Assembly (NCBI GenBank): GCA_023284085.1
Contig: JAKVHY010000044.1
Location: 1-45,336 of the forward strand
Direction: 5' to 3'
Length of the DNA stretch: 45,336 bases
From: Shewanella benthica
GTDB taxonomy: Bacteria > Pseudomonadota > Gammaproteobacteria > Enterobacterales > Shewanellaceae
This document shows, one piece after another, positions 7,626-16,951 of the stretch. The notes under the pieces are model-generated. The model had not been told where the DNA came from. It did no database searches and worked only from the letters and a program-made list of their open reading frames with translations. The number at the start of each line of letters is the position of its first letter. Position 1 is the stretch's first letter. Position numbers and translations under genes: made by a program.

Positions 7626-8642
7626 TTACTGATTTACATAAGGTTTAAAAGCATCACTGTAAAATACTTTAAAGCCGTTATCTTGTTTCTCAATCAGCAT
7701 GATAGCTAAGTTTTCTTGCTTAGCTAAAGCCAGAGACTTCTGTGTGCCTAATACCATCATGGCCGTCGCGTAACCATCGGCCACCATAGACTGCTTATGC
7801 AGTACAGTCACAGAGGCTAATCTATGATTGATTGGGTAGCCATCTCTAGGATCGATAAGATGAGAGAACTGTCGTCCCTCTTCTTCATAGTAATTACGGT
7901 AATCACCGGAAGTTGCAATCGCCATATCACCGGGTTCAATCACCTGCTGTACGTCACGCTCACCAATTTCAGGCTGCTCGATAGCGACGCGCCAAGGCGA
8001 GCCATCTAATTTGTTGCCAAATACACTGAGCTCACCGCCAATTTCAACCAAATAACCTGATACATGATATCTATCGAGTATTGCTGCAACGACATCGACG
8101 CCATAGCCCTTGGCGATCGATGAAAGGTCCACATATAAGTCTGGATTAGTCTTAGTTAACTTATTGCCATACAGGTGAAGATATTGCATACCTGTTTTGG
8201 CCTTGGCTGCAGCGATCACTGCTGCGGAAGGTATGCTAGTCGGTCGCTTATCGGGTCCAAAACCCCACAGATTCACTAAAGGACCTAAGGTGATATCTAA
8301 TGCGCCGTCCGTCACATCATAGAGATGTATTCCCTCGGCAATAACAAAAGCAGTGTCCTTCGACACCGTCACCGTCTCTTCATGATTCATGGAGTTGAAG
8401 CGTGACAGCTCAGACTTAGGCCGATAGGTCGACATCTGATCATTGACCTTCTCTAATGCGAGATCAATTTCAGCCTGAAGTAGGTTTGCTTCCGGAAGCT
8501 GCTGACTCGGTACCACTTTAATGTGATAGGTCGTGCCCATGGTGTTGCCGGAAAGTGAAATTAGTTGTGCAGGTTGACTGCACCCAGAAACAAAAAAGGC
8601 TAGCCATACAAGGGCTAACCAGTTTACTAAGGTCTTGTTCAT
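7626..8642 (-). CDS. apbE: FAD:protein FMN transferase (lipoprotein)
   Basis: ApbE transfers FMN from FAD onto threonine in the SGAT motifs of NqrB and NqrC, making their covalent flavins. The 338-residue precursor has a lipoprotein signal ending in FVSGC (Cys21), so it is exported and lipid-anchored on the periplasmic side, where the target threonines lie. Family blocks include GNTMGTTYHIKV, ALDITLGPLVNLWGFG, VDLSSIAKGYGVD and SGDYRNYYEEEG, with HLIDPRDGYP near the metal/flavin site. It lies between nqrF and nqrM, exactly where its substrates are encoded. A very long hairpin precedes it, which may lower or uncouple its expression from nqrF. Confidence 0.96.
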   Translation of the reverse strand: MNKTLVNWLALVWLAFFVSGCSQPAQLISLSGNTMGTTYHIKVVPSQQLPEANLLQAEIDLALEKVNDQMSTYRPKSELSRFNSMNHEETVTVSKDTAFVIAEGIHLYDVTDGALDITLGPLVNLWGFGPDKRPTSIPSAAVIAAAKAKTGMQYLHLYGNKLTKTNPDLYVDLSSIAKGYGVDVVAAILDRYHVSGYLVEIGGELSVFGNKLDGSPWRVAIEQPEIGERDVQQVIEPGDMAIATSGDYRNYYEEEGRQFSHLIDPRDGYPINHRLASVTVLHKQSMVADGYATAMMVLGTQKSLALAKQENLAIMLIEKQDNGFKVFYSDAFKPYVNQ

Positions 8643-8680
8643 TTGACCTAAATCCTTATCACTATAAAACTTTATGATCT

Positions 8681-8740
8681 ATTCGATGCTTGAAACAGAC
8701 AGTGAGGAGGTGTTCCTCACTGTCTGTTTCAAGCTCGAAT
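8681..8740. other. Very long hairpin between nqrF and apbE
   Basis: The arms 8688-8708 and 8714-8734 are perfect 21-base complements around a 5-nt loop (GGTGT). The stem extends by six more pairs (ATTCGA, 8681-8686; TCGAAT, 8735-8740) past a single bulged T. No T-run follows on the minus strand, so it does not look like a canonical terminator. A processing site, RNase III substrate or stability element is inferred. Confidence 0.85.
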
Positions 8741-8791
8741 GACAGCTATCTCAAGATTCAAGCATTTAATACCGACTGGCAGCAGATGTGA

Positions 8792-10039
8792 TTAGCCGCC
8801 GAAGTCATCCAGAAGGATGTTTTCATCTTCGACACCAAGATCTTTCAGCATACCGATAACGGCCGCGTTCATCATTGGCGGGCCACACATGTAGAACTCA
8901 CAATCTTCCGGCGCTTCATGGTCACGCAAGTAGCTTTCAAACAGTACATTATGAATGAAGCCAGTCTTGCCATCCCAGTTATCCTCAGGTTGAGGATCGG
9001 ACAGTGCAACATGCCAATCGAAGTTTTCGTTATCAGACGCTAGGCCATCGAAATCTTCAACATAGAACATTTCACGCTTAGAGCGAGCACCGTACCAGAA
9101 GCTTATCTTGCGGTCAGTCTTAAGACGCTTAAGCTGATCGAAGATGTGAGAGCGCATAGGCGCCATACCTGCACCACCACCGACAAAGATCATCTCATTG
9201 TCAGTTTCTTTAGCGAAGAACTCACCAAACGGACCTGAGATAGTCACCTTATCACCCTCTTTCAAGCTGAAGATGTACGAAGACATCTTACCGCAAGGCA
9301 GAGTTAGGTTACGCGGCGGAGGTGTTGCAATACGCACGTTCAACATGATGATACCAGCCTCTTCAGGATAGTTCGCCATGGAGTATGCTCGTATGGTTTC
9401 ATCTTCTACTTTAGACTCTAGCTTGAAGAAGCCAAAGTGCTCCCAGTCACCACGGTATTGTGCAGGAATTTCGAAATCTGCATATTTAACATGATGTACA
9501 GGCGCTTCAATTTGAATATAACCACCGGCGCGGAACGGAACCGAATCGCCACCAGGTATTTGAAGCTTAAGCTCTTTGATGAAAGTGGCTTTGTTATCGT
9601 TAGAGATAACGGTACACTCCCACTTTTTAACACCAAAGATCTCTTCTTCGAGCACGATATCCATATCGGTTTTAACGCTTACCTGACAAGATAAACGACA
9701 GCCCTCACGAGCCTCACCTTTGCTGATATGGTCCAACTCAGTTGGCAAAATATCACCACCACCTGATTTAATGTGTACTTTACACTGACCACAAGTACCA
9801 CCACCACCACATGCACTAGAGACGAAAATACCACTCTCGGCCAATGCACCTAGTAGTTTGCCACCTGCAGGCAGTTTGATGCCTTTCTCAGGATCATCAT
9901 TGATACTAATTGTAATGTCACCGGTATTTACCAGCTTTGACTTGGCAAACAAGATGATTAGTACCAAACCTAAGACGATAGCAGTAAACATACTCACACC
10001 GAGGTAAACCTCGAGTGGAGTAGATTTAAGAATATCCAT
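8792..10039 (-). CDS. nqrF: Na+-NQR subunit F (NADH dehydrogenase, 2Fe-2S and FAD)
   Basis: This is the electron-entry subunit: it oxidises NADH at FAD and passes electrons to a 2Fe-2S cluster. Its 415 residues hold one N-terminal helix (about 13-32), a plant-type ferredoxin domain with Cys77, Cys83, Cys86 and Cys118 in SACGGGGTCGQC and GCRLSCQ, and a ferredoxin-reductase domain. FAD-binding is marked by RAYSMANYP and NADH-binding by GGGAGMAPMRSH and CGPPMMN. It ends in the conserved LDDFGG. It is the last structural gene of the operon, 45 bases after nqrE. It is a few residues longer at the N-terminus than the Vibrio protein. Confidence 0.98.
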   Translation of the reverse strand: MDILKSTPLEVYLGVSMFTAIVLGLVLIILFAKSKLVNTGDITISINDDPEKGIKLPAGGKLLGALAESGIFVSSACGGGGTCGQCKVHIKSGGGDILPTELDHISKGEAREGCRLSCQVSVKTDMDIVLEEEIFGVKKWECTVISNDNKATFIKELKLQIPGGDSVPFRAGGYIQIEAPVHHVKYADFEIPAQYRGDWEHFGFFKLESKVEDETIRAYSMANYPEEAGIIMLNVRIATPPPRNLTLPCGKMSSYIFSLKEGDKVTISGPFGEFFAKETDNEMIFVGGGAGMAPMRSHIFDQLKRLKTDRKISFWYGARSKREMFYVEDFDGLASDNENFDWHVALSDPQPEDNWDGKTGFIHNVLFESYLRDHEAPEDCEFYMCGPPMMNAAVIGMLKDLGVEDENILLDDFGG

Positions 10040-10084
10040 TAACTTATCCTTAACAGTCCGAAACAGGAACCCTATGGGTCCCGA

Positions 10085-10693
10085 TTATAGGGACACTCCA
10101 GAAAACGACATGAATCCAAGCGCCATTAGACCCGCGGTCACGAAGGTAATACCTAAGCCACGCAGTCCATCAGGCACATCAGCGTATTTCAGCTTTTCAC
10201 GGATACCTGCTAACAAGACGATAGCTAATGCGAAGCCCACTCCTGAACCCACACCAAACACCATACTCTCAAGCAGGTTGTAATCACGCTCAACCATGAA
10301 AGAGACTGCACCAAAGATGGCACAGTTTACTGTGATGAGTGGCAGGAAGATGCCCAGAGCGTTATAGAGCGGCGGAAAGAACTTATCCAACACCATCTCT
10401 AAGATCTGTACTAGCGCCGCGATAACACCGATGAAGGTAATGAACTTCAAGAAGCTCAAGTCAGCATCAGGTGCACCAGCCCAAGCCAGAGCACCTGGTG
10501 CCAAAAGCCCCTGATAGATGATCTGGTTAACAGGAACTGAAATTGCCAGAACCACAATAACGGCAACACCGAGTCCCATCGCCGTGGTCACTTTCTTCGA
10601 TACAGCCAGGAATGTACACATCCCCAAGAAGAAAGAGAGAGCCATGTTCTCAATAAAAATAGAACGAATTAATAGACTTATATAATGTTCCAT
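10085..10693 (-). CDS. nqrE: Na+-NQR subunit E
   Basis: An integral membrane subunit of 202 residues with about six helices, homologous to NqrD and to RnfA. Together with NqrD it forms the buried site that binds a metal centre through cysteines in half-helices. The blocks FFLGMCTFLAVSKK and LPLITVNCAIFGAVSF carry these cysteines. It lies 5 bases downstream of nqrD and 45 bases upstream of nqrF. It starts at the ATG at 10693. Confidence 0.97.
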   Translation of the reverse strand: MEHYISLLIRSIFIENMALSFFLGMCTFLAVSKKVTTAMGLGVAVIVVLAISVPVNQIIYQGLLAPGALAWAGAPDADLSFLKFITFIGVIAALVQILEMVLDKFFPPLYNALGIFLPLITVNCAIFGAVSFMVERDYNLLESMVFGVGSGVGFALAIVLLAGIREKLKYADVPDGLRGLGITFVTAGLMALGFMSFSGVSL

Positions 10694-10698
10694 CGCGC

Positions 10699-11331
10699 TT
10701 ACCCTTTTGCTTCTACTTGCTCTGGCTTAACAGTACGAATGATCCAGATCAGAGTACCGATTAAGAAGAACGCACTAGGTGGTAGCAATAGCAGACCGTT
10801 CGGCTGATACCAACCACCGTCTGAAATTTTGCTTAATATCTCAACACCAAATAGCGAACCATTACCAAAGAGTTCACGGACAAAACTTACAGATAGAAGA
10901 ATAGCACCATAGCCTAAGCCGTTACCTATACCATCCATAAAGCTCATCATAGGCGGTGTCTTCATCGCATAAGCTTCGGCGCGGCCCATCACAATACAGT
11001 TAGTAATGATAAGACCAACGAAAACCGACAATTGCTTAGACACGTCGTAGGCATATGCCTGCAGCACCTGATCAACCACGATTACCAAAGATGCAATGAT
11101 GGTCATCTGAACGATGATACGTACACTGCTTGGGATGTGATTACGCAGCATAGAGATGAACAAGTTTGAACATGCCGTTACGGCAGTCAAAGCAATGGTC
11201 ATCACCAATGCAGTTTCCATCTTACTGGTTACTGCCAGTGCACTACATACACCTAGTACTTGCAGAGCGATCGGGTTGTTATTAACAATTGGTCCCGATA
11301 GAACCTGCTTAAGTTCTTTAGCGTTAGCCAT
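10699..11331 (-). CDS. nqrD: Na+-NQR subunit D
   Basis: A polytopic membrane subunit of 210 residues, paralogous to NqrE and RnfE, with inverted topology relative to NqrE. The conserved cysteine stretches VLGVCSALAVTSK and LIITNCIVMGRAEAYA match the metal-binding half-helices. The extended block PPMMSFMDGIGNGLGYG is typical. Its start overlaps the nqrC stop as TAATG, so the two genes are translationally coupled. Confidence 0.97.
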   Translation of the reverse strand: MANAKELKQVLSGPIVNNNPIALQVLGVCSALAVTSKMETALVMTIALTAVTACSNLFISMLRNHIPSSVRIIVQMTIIASLVIVVDQVLQAYAYDVSKQLSVFVGLIITNCIVMGRAEAYAMKTPPMMSFMDGIGNGLGYGAILLSVSFVRELFGNGSLFGVEILSKISDGGWYQPNGLLLLPPSAFFLIGTLIWIIRTVKPEQVEAKG

Positions 11332-12125
11332 TAGCTCAGTCCTCCATTACGAAATTTCTCGATGAAGTGAGCAAAACCTTCCTCACCTAACCAAAAATCG
11401 AGTGAGTTTTGAACACCGTTACCGGTCAAGGTTGCACCAGATAGTGCATCGACACCGTGAACAGAAGCCGCAACAACCGGGTTCTTAGTGACCTTAATCG
11501 CTAAGTTACCTTGTGCGTCATAGAGCTTCTTACCCTGCCATTTCGCCATCCAAATTGGGTTTTGAACTTCACCACCTAGACCCGGAGTCTCACCCGAACC
11601 GGTAAATGCATAGTAAACCAGACTCTGAATAGTATTCATGTCTGGTTCTATGGCCAGGAATGCATACATGGTTGACCAAAGACCGTAGCCTTTAATCGGT
11701 AAAATCAGTGTCTTTAGTTGGCCTTGATCATCATTGACGATATAGACAACCGCAGTGTTTGCTACACGCTTAACCGAGGCGACATCGTTCTCAGGCTTAA
11801 ATGAAATAGCCAGATCACGAGAAACCTTATCGGCATCGAATAAATCTGCATCACCTTCAACCCAGTCACCCGTCTTTAAGTCGACAAGCTTAGCCACAAC
11901 ATACTTGTCGTATGTTTCAAGTACTTGGGCTTTAGTCAAAGGTGCTTCACTATCAGCAGTGAGACCGGCGGCTTCAAGAATGTATTTTTGCTTATCCAGC
12001 AGTTTATTCTCAATCTGGATTGGCCTTAACAGTACAGCTGCAGTCGATACAAAGACTGAACAGATGAAACATAAACCAACCACGACGAAAAGGGTTCTGC
12101 CAAAGGAATCTTTGTTACTAGCCAC
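11331..12125 (-). CDS. nqrC: Na+-NQR subunit C (covalent FMN)
   Basis: This subunit carries a covalently bound FMN on a periplasmic domain and relays electrons within the Na+ pump. The start is taken as the GTG at 12125, giving 264 residues beginning VASNKDSFGRT. A GGAGG ribosome site lies six bases upstream inside the end of nqrB, and the upstream in-frame extension is not family-like. One N-terminal helix (about 11-33) is followed by the soluble domain. The FMN attachment motif is SGATLT, with Thr232. The gene overlaps nqrB by eight bases and nqrD by TAATG. Confidence 0.97.
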   Translation of the reverse strand: MASNKDSFGRTLFVVVGLCFICSVFVSTAAVLLRPIQIENKLLDKQKYILEAAGLTADSEAPLTKAQVLETYDKYVVAKLVDLKTGDWVEGDADLFDADKVSRDLAISFKPENDVASVKRVANTAVVYIVNDDQGQLKTLILPIKGYGLWSTMYAFLAIEPDMNTIQSLVYYAFTGSGETPGLGGEVQNPIWMAKWQGKKLYDAQGNLAIKVTKNPVVAASVHGVDALSGATLTGNGVQNSLDFWLGEEGFAHFIEKFRNGGLS

Positions 12126-13320
12126 GTGCAATCCTCCGCTTGATATTTGCCTGGACGACAAAATGGTCAAATAGTGGAGCAAACAGGTTGGCGAATAAGA
12201 TGGCCAACATCATGCCTTCAGGGAACGCTGGGTTAACGACACGGATAAACACCGCCATTGCCCCAATCAAGATCCCGTATCCCCATTTCGCCGAATTCGT
12301 AAATGAAGCCGATACTGGATCGGTCGCCATAAACATCATACCGAAGGCAAAACCACCTAAAACAAGGTGCCAGTACCAAGGCATAGCGAACATAGGATTC
12401 GTGTCACTACCGATGAAGTTCAACAGGTAAGAAACCGCAATCATACCTACCATCACACCGGCAACGATGCGCCATGATGCGATACGTGCGTATATGATCA
12501 CCGCACCACCCAGCAAGAGAGCAAGGGTAGACACTTCACCGACAGAACCAGGAATGAAACCTAGGAAGGCATCCCACCAATTTTGGTTGAATCCATATTC
12601 TAATGTGCCTTGAGCCGCTTGACTCAGTGCCGTAGCACCAGAGTAACCGTCTGCTGCAACCCAAGAGCTGTCACCAGACATGCTTAGCGGGTAAGCGAAG
12701 AATAGGAAGGCTCGACCAGCCAGTGCGGGGTTGAGGAAGTTACGTCCCGTACCACCGAAGATCTCTTTGGCTACAACCACACCGAAAGTGATACCCAATG
12801 CAACCATCCACAGAGGAATCGTCGCAGGCAGAGTCAATGCAAACAGCACCGAAGTGACGAAGAAACCTTCGTTAACCTCATGACCGCGCACCGACGCAAA
12901 CAAGACTTCCCAGATACCACCGACGGCGAATGTCACCGCATAGATAGGCACGAAGAAACAAGCGCCGTACCACAGCAGGGCTGCAATACCCGAATTGGCG
13001 GTCAGCTCAGTACCAAACATGCCGAACAGGCTAACCTGCCAAACATCAGGAAGAGTAACAGCTTCATTAACTAGCTCAATTTGAGCTTGCAAACCTACGT
13101 TATACATACCGACAAACATGGCTGGGAATGTACATGCCCACACCAAGATCATCATACGTTTCAGGTCTAAATTATCGCGAACATGGGTTGCGCCCTTATT
13201 CACATGACCTGGGGTATAGAAAACCGTATAAGCAGCTTCGAAAACGGCGTAAAACTTTTCGTATTTACCGCCCTTCTCAAACTGTGGCTCTACACTCTTA
13301 AATAACTCTTTCAAGCCCAT
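12118..13320 (-). CDS. nqrB: Na+-NQR subunit B (covalent FMN, riboflavin, Na+ channel)
   Basis: This 400-residue subunit has about ten membrane helices and is homologous to RnfD. It is the main Na+-conducting subunit, with a covalent FMN and binding sites for riboflavin and quinone. The FMN-acceptor motif is DGYSGATALSQ, with Thr230, and the target is modified by the ApbE encoded downstream. Other family blocks are NPALAGRAFLFFAYP and FMATDPVSASFTN. Its start overlaps the nqrA stop as TAATG, and its 3' end overlaps nqrC. Confidence 0.98.
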   Translation of the reverse strand: MGLKELFKSVEPQFEKGGKYEKFYAVFEAAYTVFYTPGHVNKGATHVRDNLDLKRMMILVWACTFPAMFVGMYNVGLQAQIELVNEAVTLPDVWQVSLFGMFGTELTANSGIAALLWYGACFFVPIYAVTFAVGGIWEVLFASVRGHEVNEGFFVTSVLFALTLPATIPLWMVALGITFGVVVAKEIFGGTGRNFLNPALAGRAFLFFAYPLSMSGDSSWVAADGYSGATALSQAAQGTLEYGFNQNWWDAFLGFIPGSVGEVSTLALLLGGAVIIYARIASWRIVAGVMVGMIAVSYLLNFIGSDTNPMFAMPWYWHLVLGGFAFGMMFMATDPVSASFTNSAKWGYGILIGAMAVFIRVVNPAFPEGMMLAILFANLFAPLFDHFVVQANIKRRIARG

Positions 13321-14654
13321 TAGCCTTCCCTCACGATCGTATCTAGACAGTCACGTAGGTGGGTCGCATAGTCATACTTACCCGGACATACGACTGTACA
13401 CAATGCCAAATCTTCTTCATCCAACTCCAAGGCGCCCAAGGTAACGGCACCATCGAAATCGCCTGACACTAAGTCACGCAATAACATAGTCGGAAGAATA
13501 TCCAGAGGCATCACACGCTCATAGTTACCGATTGGCACCATAGCTCGGTCAGAACCACCGGTACTCGTCGTCATATTAAACAGACGTGAAGGTGATAGGT
13601 GACCTAAGAAAGAACGAGTGATAGAGAATTTATCACTGCCAGGCATAGCCCAACCGATAAACTCCTGCTCTCTGCCTTCTTCAAGCATTGATACCTGCAG
13701 ATGGAAACGCCCTAGATAAGCATGAGGCCCAATCGCAGTTCTTCCGCTCAAAACTGAGCCAGAAACAACACGAACGTCACCATCTAAGGTTTCATTTGCA
13801 GTTAATTCTGTGAAAGAAGCACCGAGTTGAGTACGAACTAACCTTGGCTTACTCGCCTTAGGACCCGCTATGGCTACCACACGTTGAGTGTTTAATTCAC
13901 CGGTAGTAAATAGCTGACCAATGGCGATGACATCTTGGTAACCCACATGCCAAACCGTTCTGTTAACCGATGCAGGTAGTAGGAAGTGTATATGTGTACC
14001 GACCAGACCTGCAGGATGTTTACCTGCAAACTCTTCGACTTGAGCATTAGCGGCTGGAATATCGGCTCCAGGCGCTTTACACACAAATACTTTACCCTCA
14101 GTCAATCTTGACAGAACCTTAAGTCCATTCTCAAAATCAGCTTTTTGCGTACCGATAACCACTTCAGGGTCGGCAGCAAGAGGTTGAGTATCTATCGCGG
14201 TAACGAAGATGCCGGCAGCGGTAGAATCTACTGCTGGGGCTTTACTGAAAGGACGAGTTCGCAATGCTGTCCACAACCCTGATTCAATAAGGTTGTCTCT
14301 AACGAGCTGCGAATCCAACGACGCTAATTCTGCTGCGCCATATTTAGCAAAGGAGACACTCTCTTCCCCTTCGATATCTATGACGACTGATTGCAGAACG
14401 CGTTGTGCGCCCCGGTTAACTTCTGAAATTGTGCCACTTGCTAAAGCCGTATATTTAACACCAAGGTTCTTTTTATCTTCAAAGATAACCTGACCTTTTT
14501 TAACTTTATCACCCACTTTGATTTTCATCGTGGGGCGTAAGCCAATATACTCTTCACCCAAAGTAGCTACACGTTTAATGGCTGGGCCATCATGGACTAC
14601 TTGCTCTGGCCCGCCCGCTATAGGCAGGTCCAATCCTTTCTTTATTGTAATCAT
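13320..14654 (-). CDS. nqrA: Na+-NQR subunit A
   Basis: This is the first gene of the operon, encoding a 444-residue peripheral subunit on the cytoplasmic face that has been linked to quinone binding. The start is the ATG at 14654 (MITIKKGLDLPIAG), matching the N-terminus known for the family; an in-frame GTG four codons upstream is less likely. A ribosome site is weak (GTGGAT close to the start). Later blocks include CTVVCPGKYDYATHLRDCLD near the C-terminus. A 430-base non-coding region before it should hold the operon promoter, though no single -10/-35 pair stands out. Confidence 0.97.
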   Translation of the reverse strand: MITIKKGLDLPIAGGPEQVVHDGPAIKRVATLGEEYIGLRPTMKIKVGDKVKKGQVIFEDKKNLGVKYTALASGTISEVNRGAQRVLQSVVIDIEGEESVSFAKYGAAELASLDSQLVRDNLIESGLWTALRTRPFSKAPAVDSTAAGIFVTAIDTQPLAADPEVVIGTQKADFENGLKVLSRLTEGKVFVCKAPGADIPAANAQVEEFAGKHPAGLVGTHIHFLLPASVNRTVWHVGYQDVIAIGQLFTTGELNTQRVVAIAGPKASKPRLVRTQLGASFTELTANETLDGDVRVVSGSVLSGRTAIGPHAYLGRFHLQVSMLEEGREQEFIGWAMPGSDKFSITRSFLGHLSPSRLFNMTTSTGGSDRAMVPIGNYERVMPLDILPTMLLRDLVSGDFDGAVTLGALELDEEDLALCTVVCPGKYDYATHLRDCLDTIVREG

Positions 14655-14666
14655 ATCCACAAGCAC

Positions 14667-15083
14667 TACGTTATGAAGGAAAGATAATGCGCCGCGTTCC
14701 TGCTTAGTACGACAGGTTTAAAACAAAGCTCACCTCGATGAGCTAGCGCAGACTTATCACGAAAATGCGATCGCAATCACGCTGTTCGCGCGCATTTTAC
14801 AGTAAATATCACGGTATCGCCATGAAAAATGTGGGTGTTTTAATAGGATTGTGAATTTTTAAATTCGGCTTTAAGCTCGCATTTTAGTGAATTATTTTGA
14901 TTCAGCGCCTACTAATTCTAATAAGCCCTTTACCTAGCAAGGATATTGGTTTTTTCAAACTGTCAAATGAAGCCTAATTAATATTTATTTTACCAAAGCT
15001 TAGCGCACCCTAACCGCTGATTATTTGAGCGTCCACAATGAGGCTAGCGAGTTAATATTAACCAGAAAAAGTAATTTCAGGCA
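14667..15083. other. Intergenic region carrying the nqr operon promoter
   Basis: This non-coding gap of about 420 bases lies between nqrA and the luxS terminator. It contains GC-poor stretches suited to a promoter on the minus strand and a GCGATCGC palindrome near 14767. I see no gene, RNA or clear repeat in it, and no ArcA- or Fur-like box that I would defend. Confidence 0.5.
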
Positions 15084-15108
15084 TAAAAAAAGCGGCTAAG
15101 CCGCTTAT
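15084..15108 (-). terminator. Terminator of luxS
   Basis: On the minus strand AAGCGGC, a short turn and GCCGCTT are followed by seven T residues, about 20 bases beyond the luxS stop. This is a textbook rho-independent terminator. Confidence 0.9.
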
Positions 15109-15125
15109 TTCTGGCTGATCCTGAA

Positions 15126-15635
15126 TCATAAACCTTTCAAGATATCATCACTGAGCTTTAGCTCGTCATTCTTGTTAACGCTTATCCCCGCAGCTATTAT
15201 CGACCGGGCGATACCCTTGGCCTGATCCAGAGAGTGCATGTCATAAGTGCCACATTGGTATTCATTAAGTTCTGGGATCTCAGATTGCTCGGCGACTTTG
15301 AGTACATCATTCATCGCCGCTAACCAAGCCTCGGCCACTTCCGCCTCGCCAGGCGTACCAATCAGGCTCATATAGAAGCCAGTACGACAGCCCATGGGAG
15401 AGATGTCGATGATTTCAACAGCATCGCCATTGAGGTGATCACGCATAAATCCGGCATAAAGATGCTCTAAGGTATGTATGCCCCGCTCACTCAAGATGTC
15501 TTGGTTCGGTACACAAAAACGCAGATCGAATACTGTGATGGAATCACCGCTAGGCGTCTTCATGGTTTTCGCTACACGAACCGCAGGGGCATGCATGCGA
15601 GTATGATCGACGGTAAAGCTATCTAATAATGGCAT
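15126..15635 (-). CDS. luxS: S-ribosylhomocysteine lyase (AI-2 synthase)
   Basis: LuxS cleaves S-ribosylhomocysteine to homocysteine and DPD, the precursor of autoinducer-2, recycling the methyl cycle by-product. The 169 residues have family length. The metal site is HTLEH (His54, His58, with Glu57 as catalytic base) plus Cys128 in YQCGTYD, and the conserved Cys83 is in SPMGCRTGFYMS. It forms its own transcription unit with a strong terminator. No quorum-sensing receptor or pfs is adjacent, so a purely metabolic role is as likely as signalling. Confidence 0.98.
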   Translation of the reverse strand: MPLLDSFTVDHTRMHAPAVRVAKTMKTPSGDSITVFDLRFCVPNQDILSERGIHTLEHLYAGFMRDHLNGDAVEIIDISPMGCRTGFYMSLIGTPGEAEVAEAWLAAMNDVLKVAEQSEIPELNEYQCGTYDMHSLDQAKGIARSIIAAGISVNKNDELKLSDDILKGL

Positions 15636-15819
15636 CTCTACTCTCCAAATTTGTAGGGCATGGGTAAGGCTTAACAGCTTAAAAGCATTCGCCTTATTTT
15701 TGTTTTTTGCATTCTAGCATAAGCCAATATCACTATGACCCGTATCGATAGTACCAAAAAACATATATGAGTCTTAACAAGACTAGTGTCTTAATAACTC
15801 TGATAATGCTGAAATAAAG

Positions 15820-16917
15820 CTACTGCCTTAACCTACTATAAGCATCTTCCGAAATCAGGTGGTATTTTCTTACCCCGACTTGATACTCCATATAAGCATC
15901 ATAGACTTTTTTCATGGTTTCATCTTGTTCAGACTGCTCTTTGATTACCAGCTTAGATACCTTAGCGAGCTCTTTCATCACTTCATCCGGAAATTGCTTA
16001 ATGATGACATCATGTTCATTGATGAGTGACTCCAGTGCTATCACATGCTTGCTAGTATACTCATCGAGCATATCCTGGTTAATCGCCCGGGCGGCGACCC
16101 TGACAATGGCCTGCAGATCTGCAGGCAAAGTAGCGAAAGCCTCTTTATTGATAAGAAACTCGAGCGTAGTTCCCGGCTCGTGCCAGCCCGGATAATAGTA
16201 AAACTTAGCCGCCTTATGCAGACCGAAGGCCAGGTCGTTAAATGGCCCGACCCATTCGGTTGCATCTATGGCACCGGTCTGCAACGCGGTGTACAGCTCA
16301 CGACCAGGCAGCGTAACCGGAACCCCACCGACACGCTTGAGCACTTCCCCCCCAAGACCCGGAAGACGCATCTTCAAACCCTTAAGATCTTCCATGGAGT
16401 TTATCTCTTTATTGAACCAGCCTCCCATCTGCACCCCGGTATTGCCACCGGCTAAGGGTAAGATGCCAAATGGCTCATAGACCTCTTCCCACAGTTCCAT
16501 ACCACCGCCATAATGCAACCAGCCATTCATCTCCTTGGCATTTAGGCCAAATGGAATCGAAGTGAAAAACTGCGCCGCGGGTGCCTTGCCCTTCCAATAA
16601 TAAGCCGCACTGTGCCCCATCTGTACCGAACCTTGACTGACGGCATCGAAAACCTCGAACGCAGGCATCAGCTCACCGGCACCATAAACCTTAATCTTGA
16701 GCCTGCCGTTGGACATCTCATCCACCAGCACTGAAAATCGCTCCGGCCCCATACCAAGCCCAGGAAAATTCTTAGGCCAGGAGGTCACCAACTTCCATTG
16801 AATCGCTTTAACTTTATCGGTATCGATATTGGTGACACCCTCTTGTTTGCTCTCCCCCCCACAAGCACTGAGAAACAAGCCCGTTATTGCAATCAAGACT
16901 AACCTTAATCTGCTCAT
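15820..16917 (-). CDS. TRAP transporter substrate-binding lipoprotein (TakP-like)
   Basis: This is the periplasmic receptor of a sodium-coupled TRAP transporter. The 365-residue precursor has a lipobox LFLSACGG (Cys19), so it is membrane-tethered rather than free. The mature part follows the TakP / mannitol-chloroaromatic subgroup closely: KLVTSWPKNFPGLGMG, AGELMPAFEVFDAV, MGHSAAYYWKGKAPAAQFF and DATEWVGPFNDLAFGLHKAA, with YYYPGWHEPGTTLE lining the ligand and cation site. TakP binds 2-oxo acids such as pyruvate, and relatives bind lactate; a small 2-oxo- or 2-hydroxy-acid is therefore the best guess. It is the last of three genes (Q, M, P), 34 bases after the large permease. Confidence 0.92.
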   Translation of the reverse strand: MSRLRLVLIAITGLFLSACGGESKQEGVTNIDTDKVKAIQWKLVTSWPKNFPGLGMGPERFSVLVDEMSNGRLKIKVYGAGELMPAFEVFDAVSQGSVQMGHSAAYYWKGKAPAAQFFTSIPFGLNAKEMNGWLHYGGGMELWEEVYEPFGILPLAGGNTGVQMGGWFNKEINSMEDLKGLKMRLPGLGGEVLKRVGGVPVTLPGRELYTALQTGAIDATEWVGPFNDLAFGLHKAAKFYYYPGWHEPGTTLEFLINKEAFATLPADLQAIVRVAARAINQDMLDEYTSKHVIALESLINEHDVIIKQFPDEVMKELAKVSKLVIKEQSEQDETMKKVYDAYMEYQVGVRKYHLISEDAYSRLRQ

Positions 16918-16951
16918 ATTTTATTCCTTTTATCTGACAATCCATAAACAC

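Noticed and set aside
9437..9694. Plus-strand frame opposite nqrF
   Set aside because: It is the antisense shadow of a highly conserved gene, with no independent support.
15636..15819. Possible SAM- or methionine-related riboswitch near luxS
   Set aside because: No conserved aptamer elements or compensating stems could be recognised in the gap.
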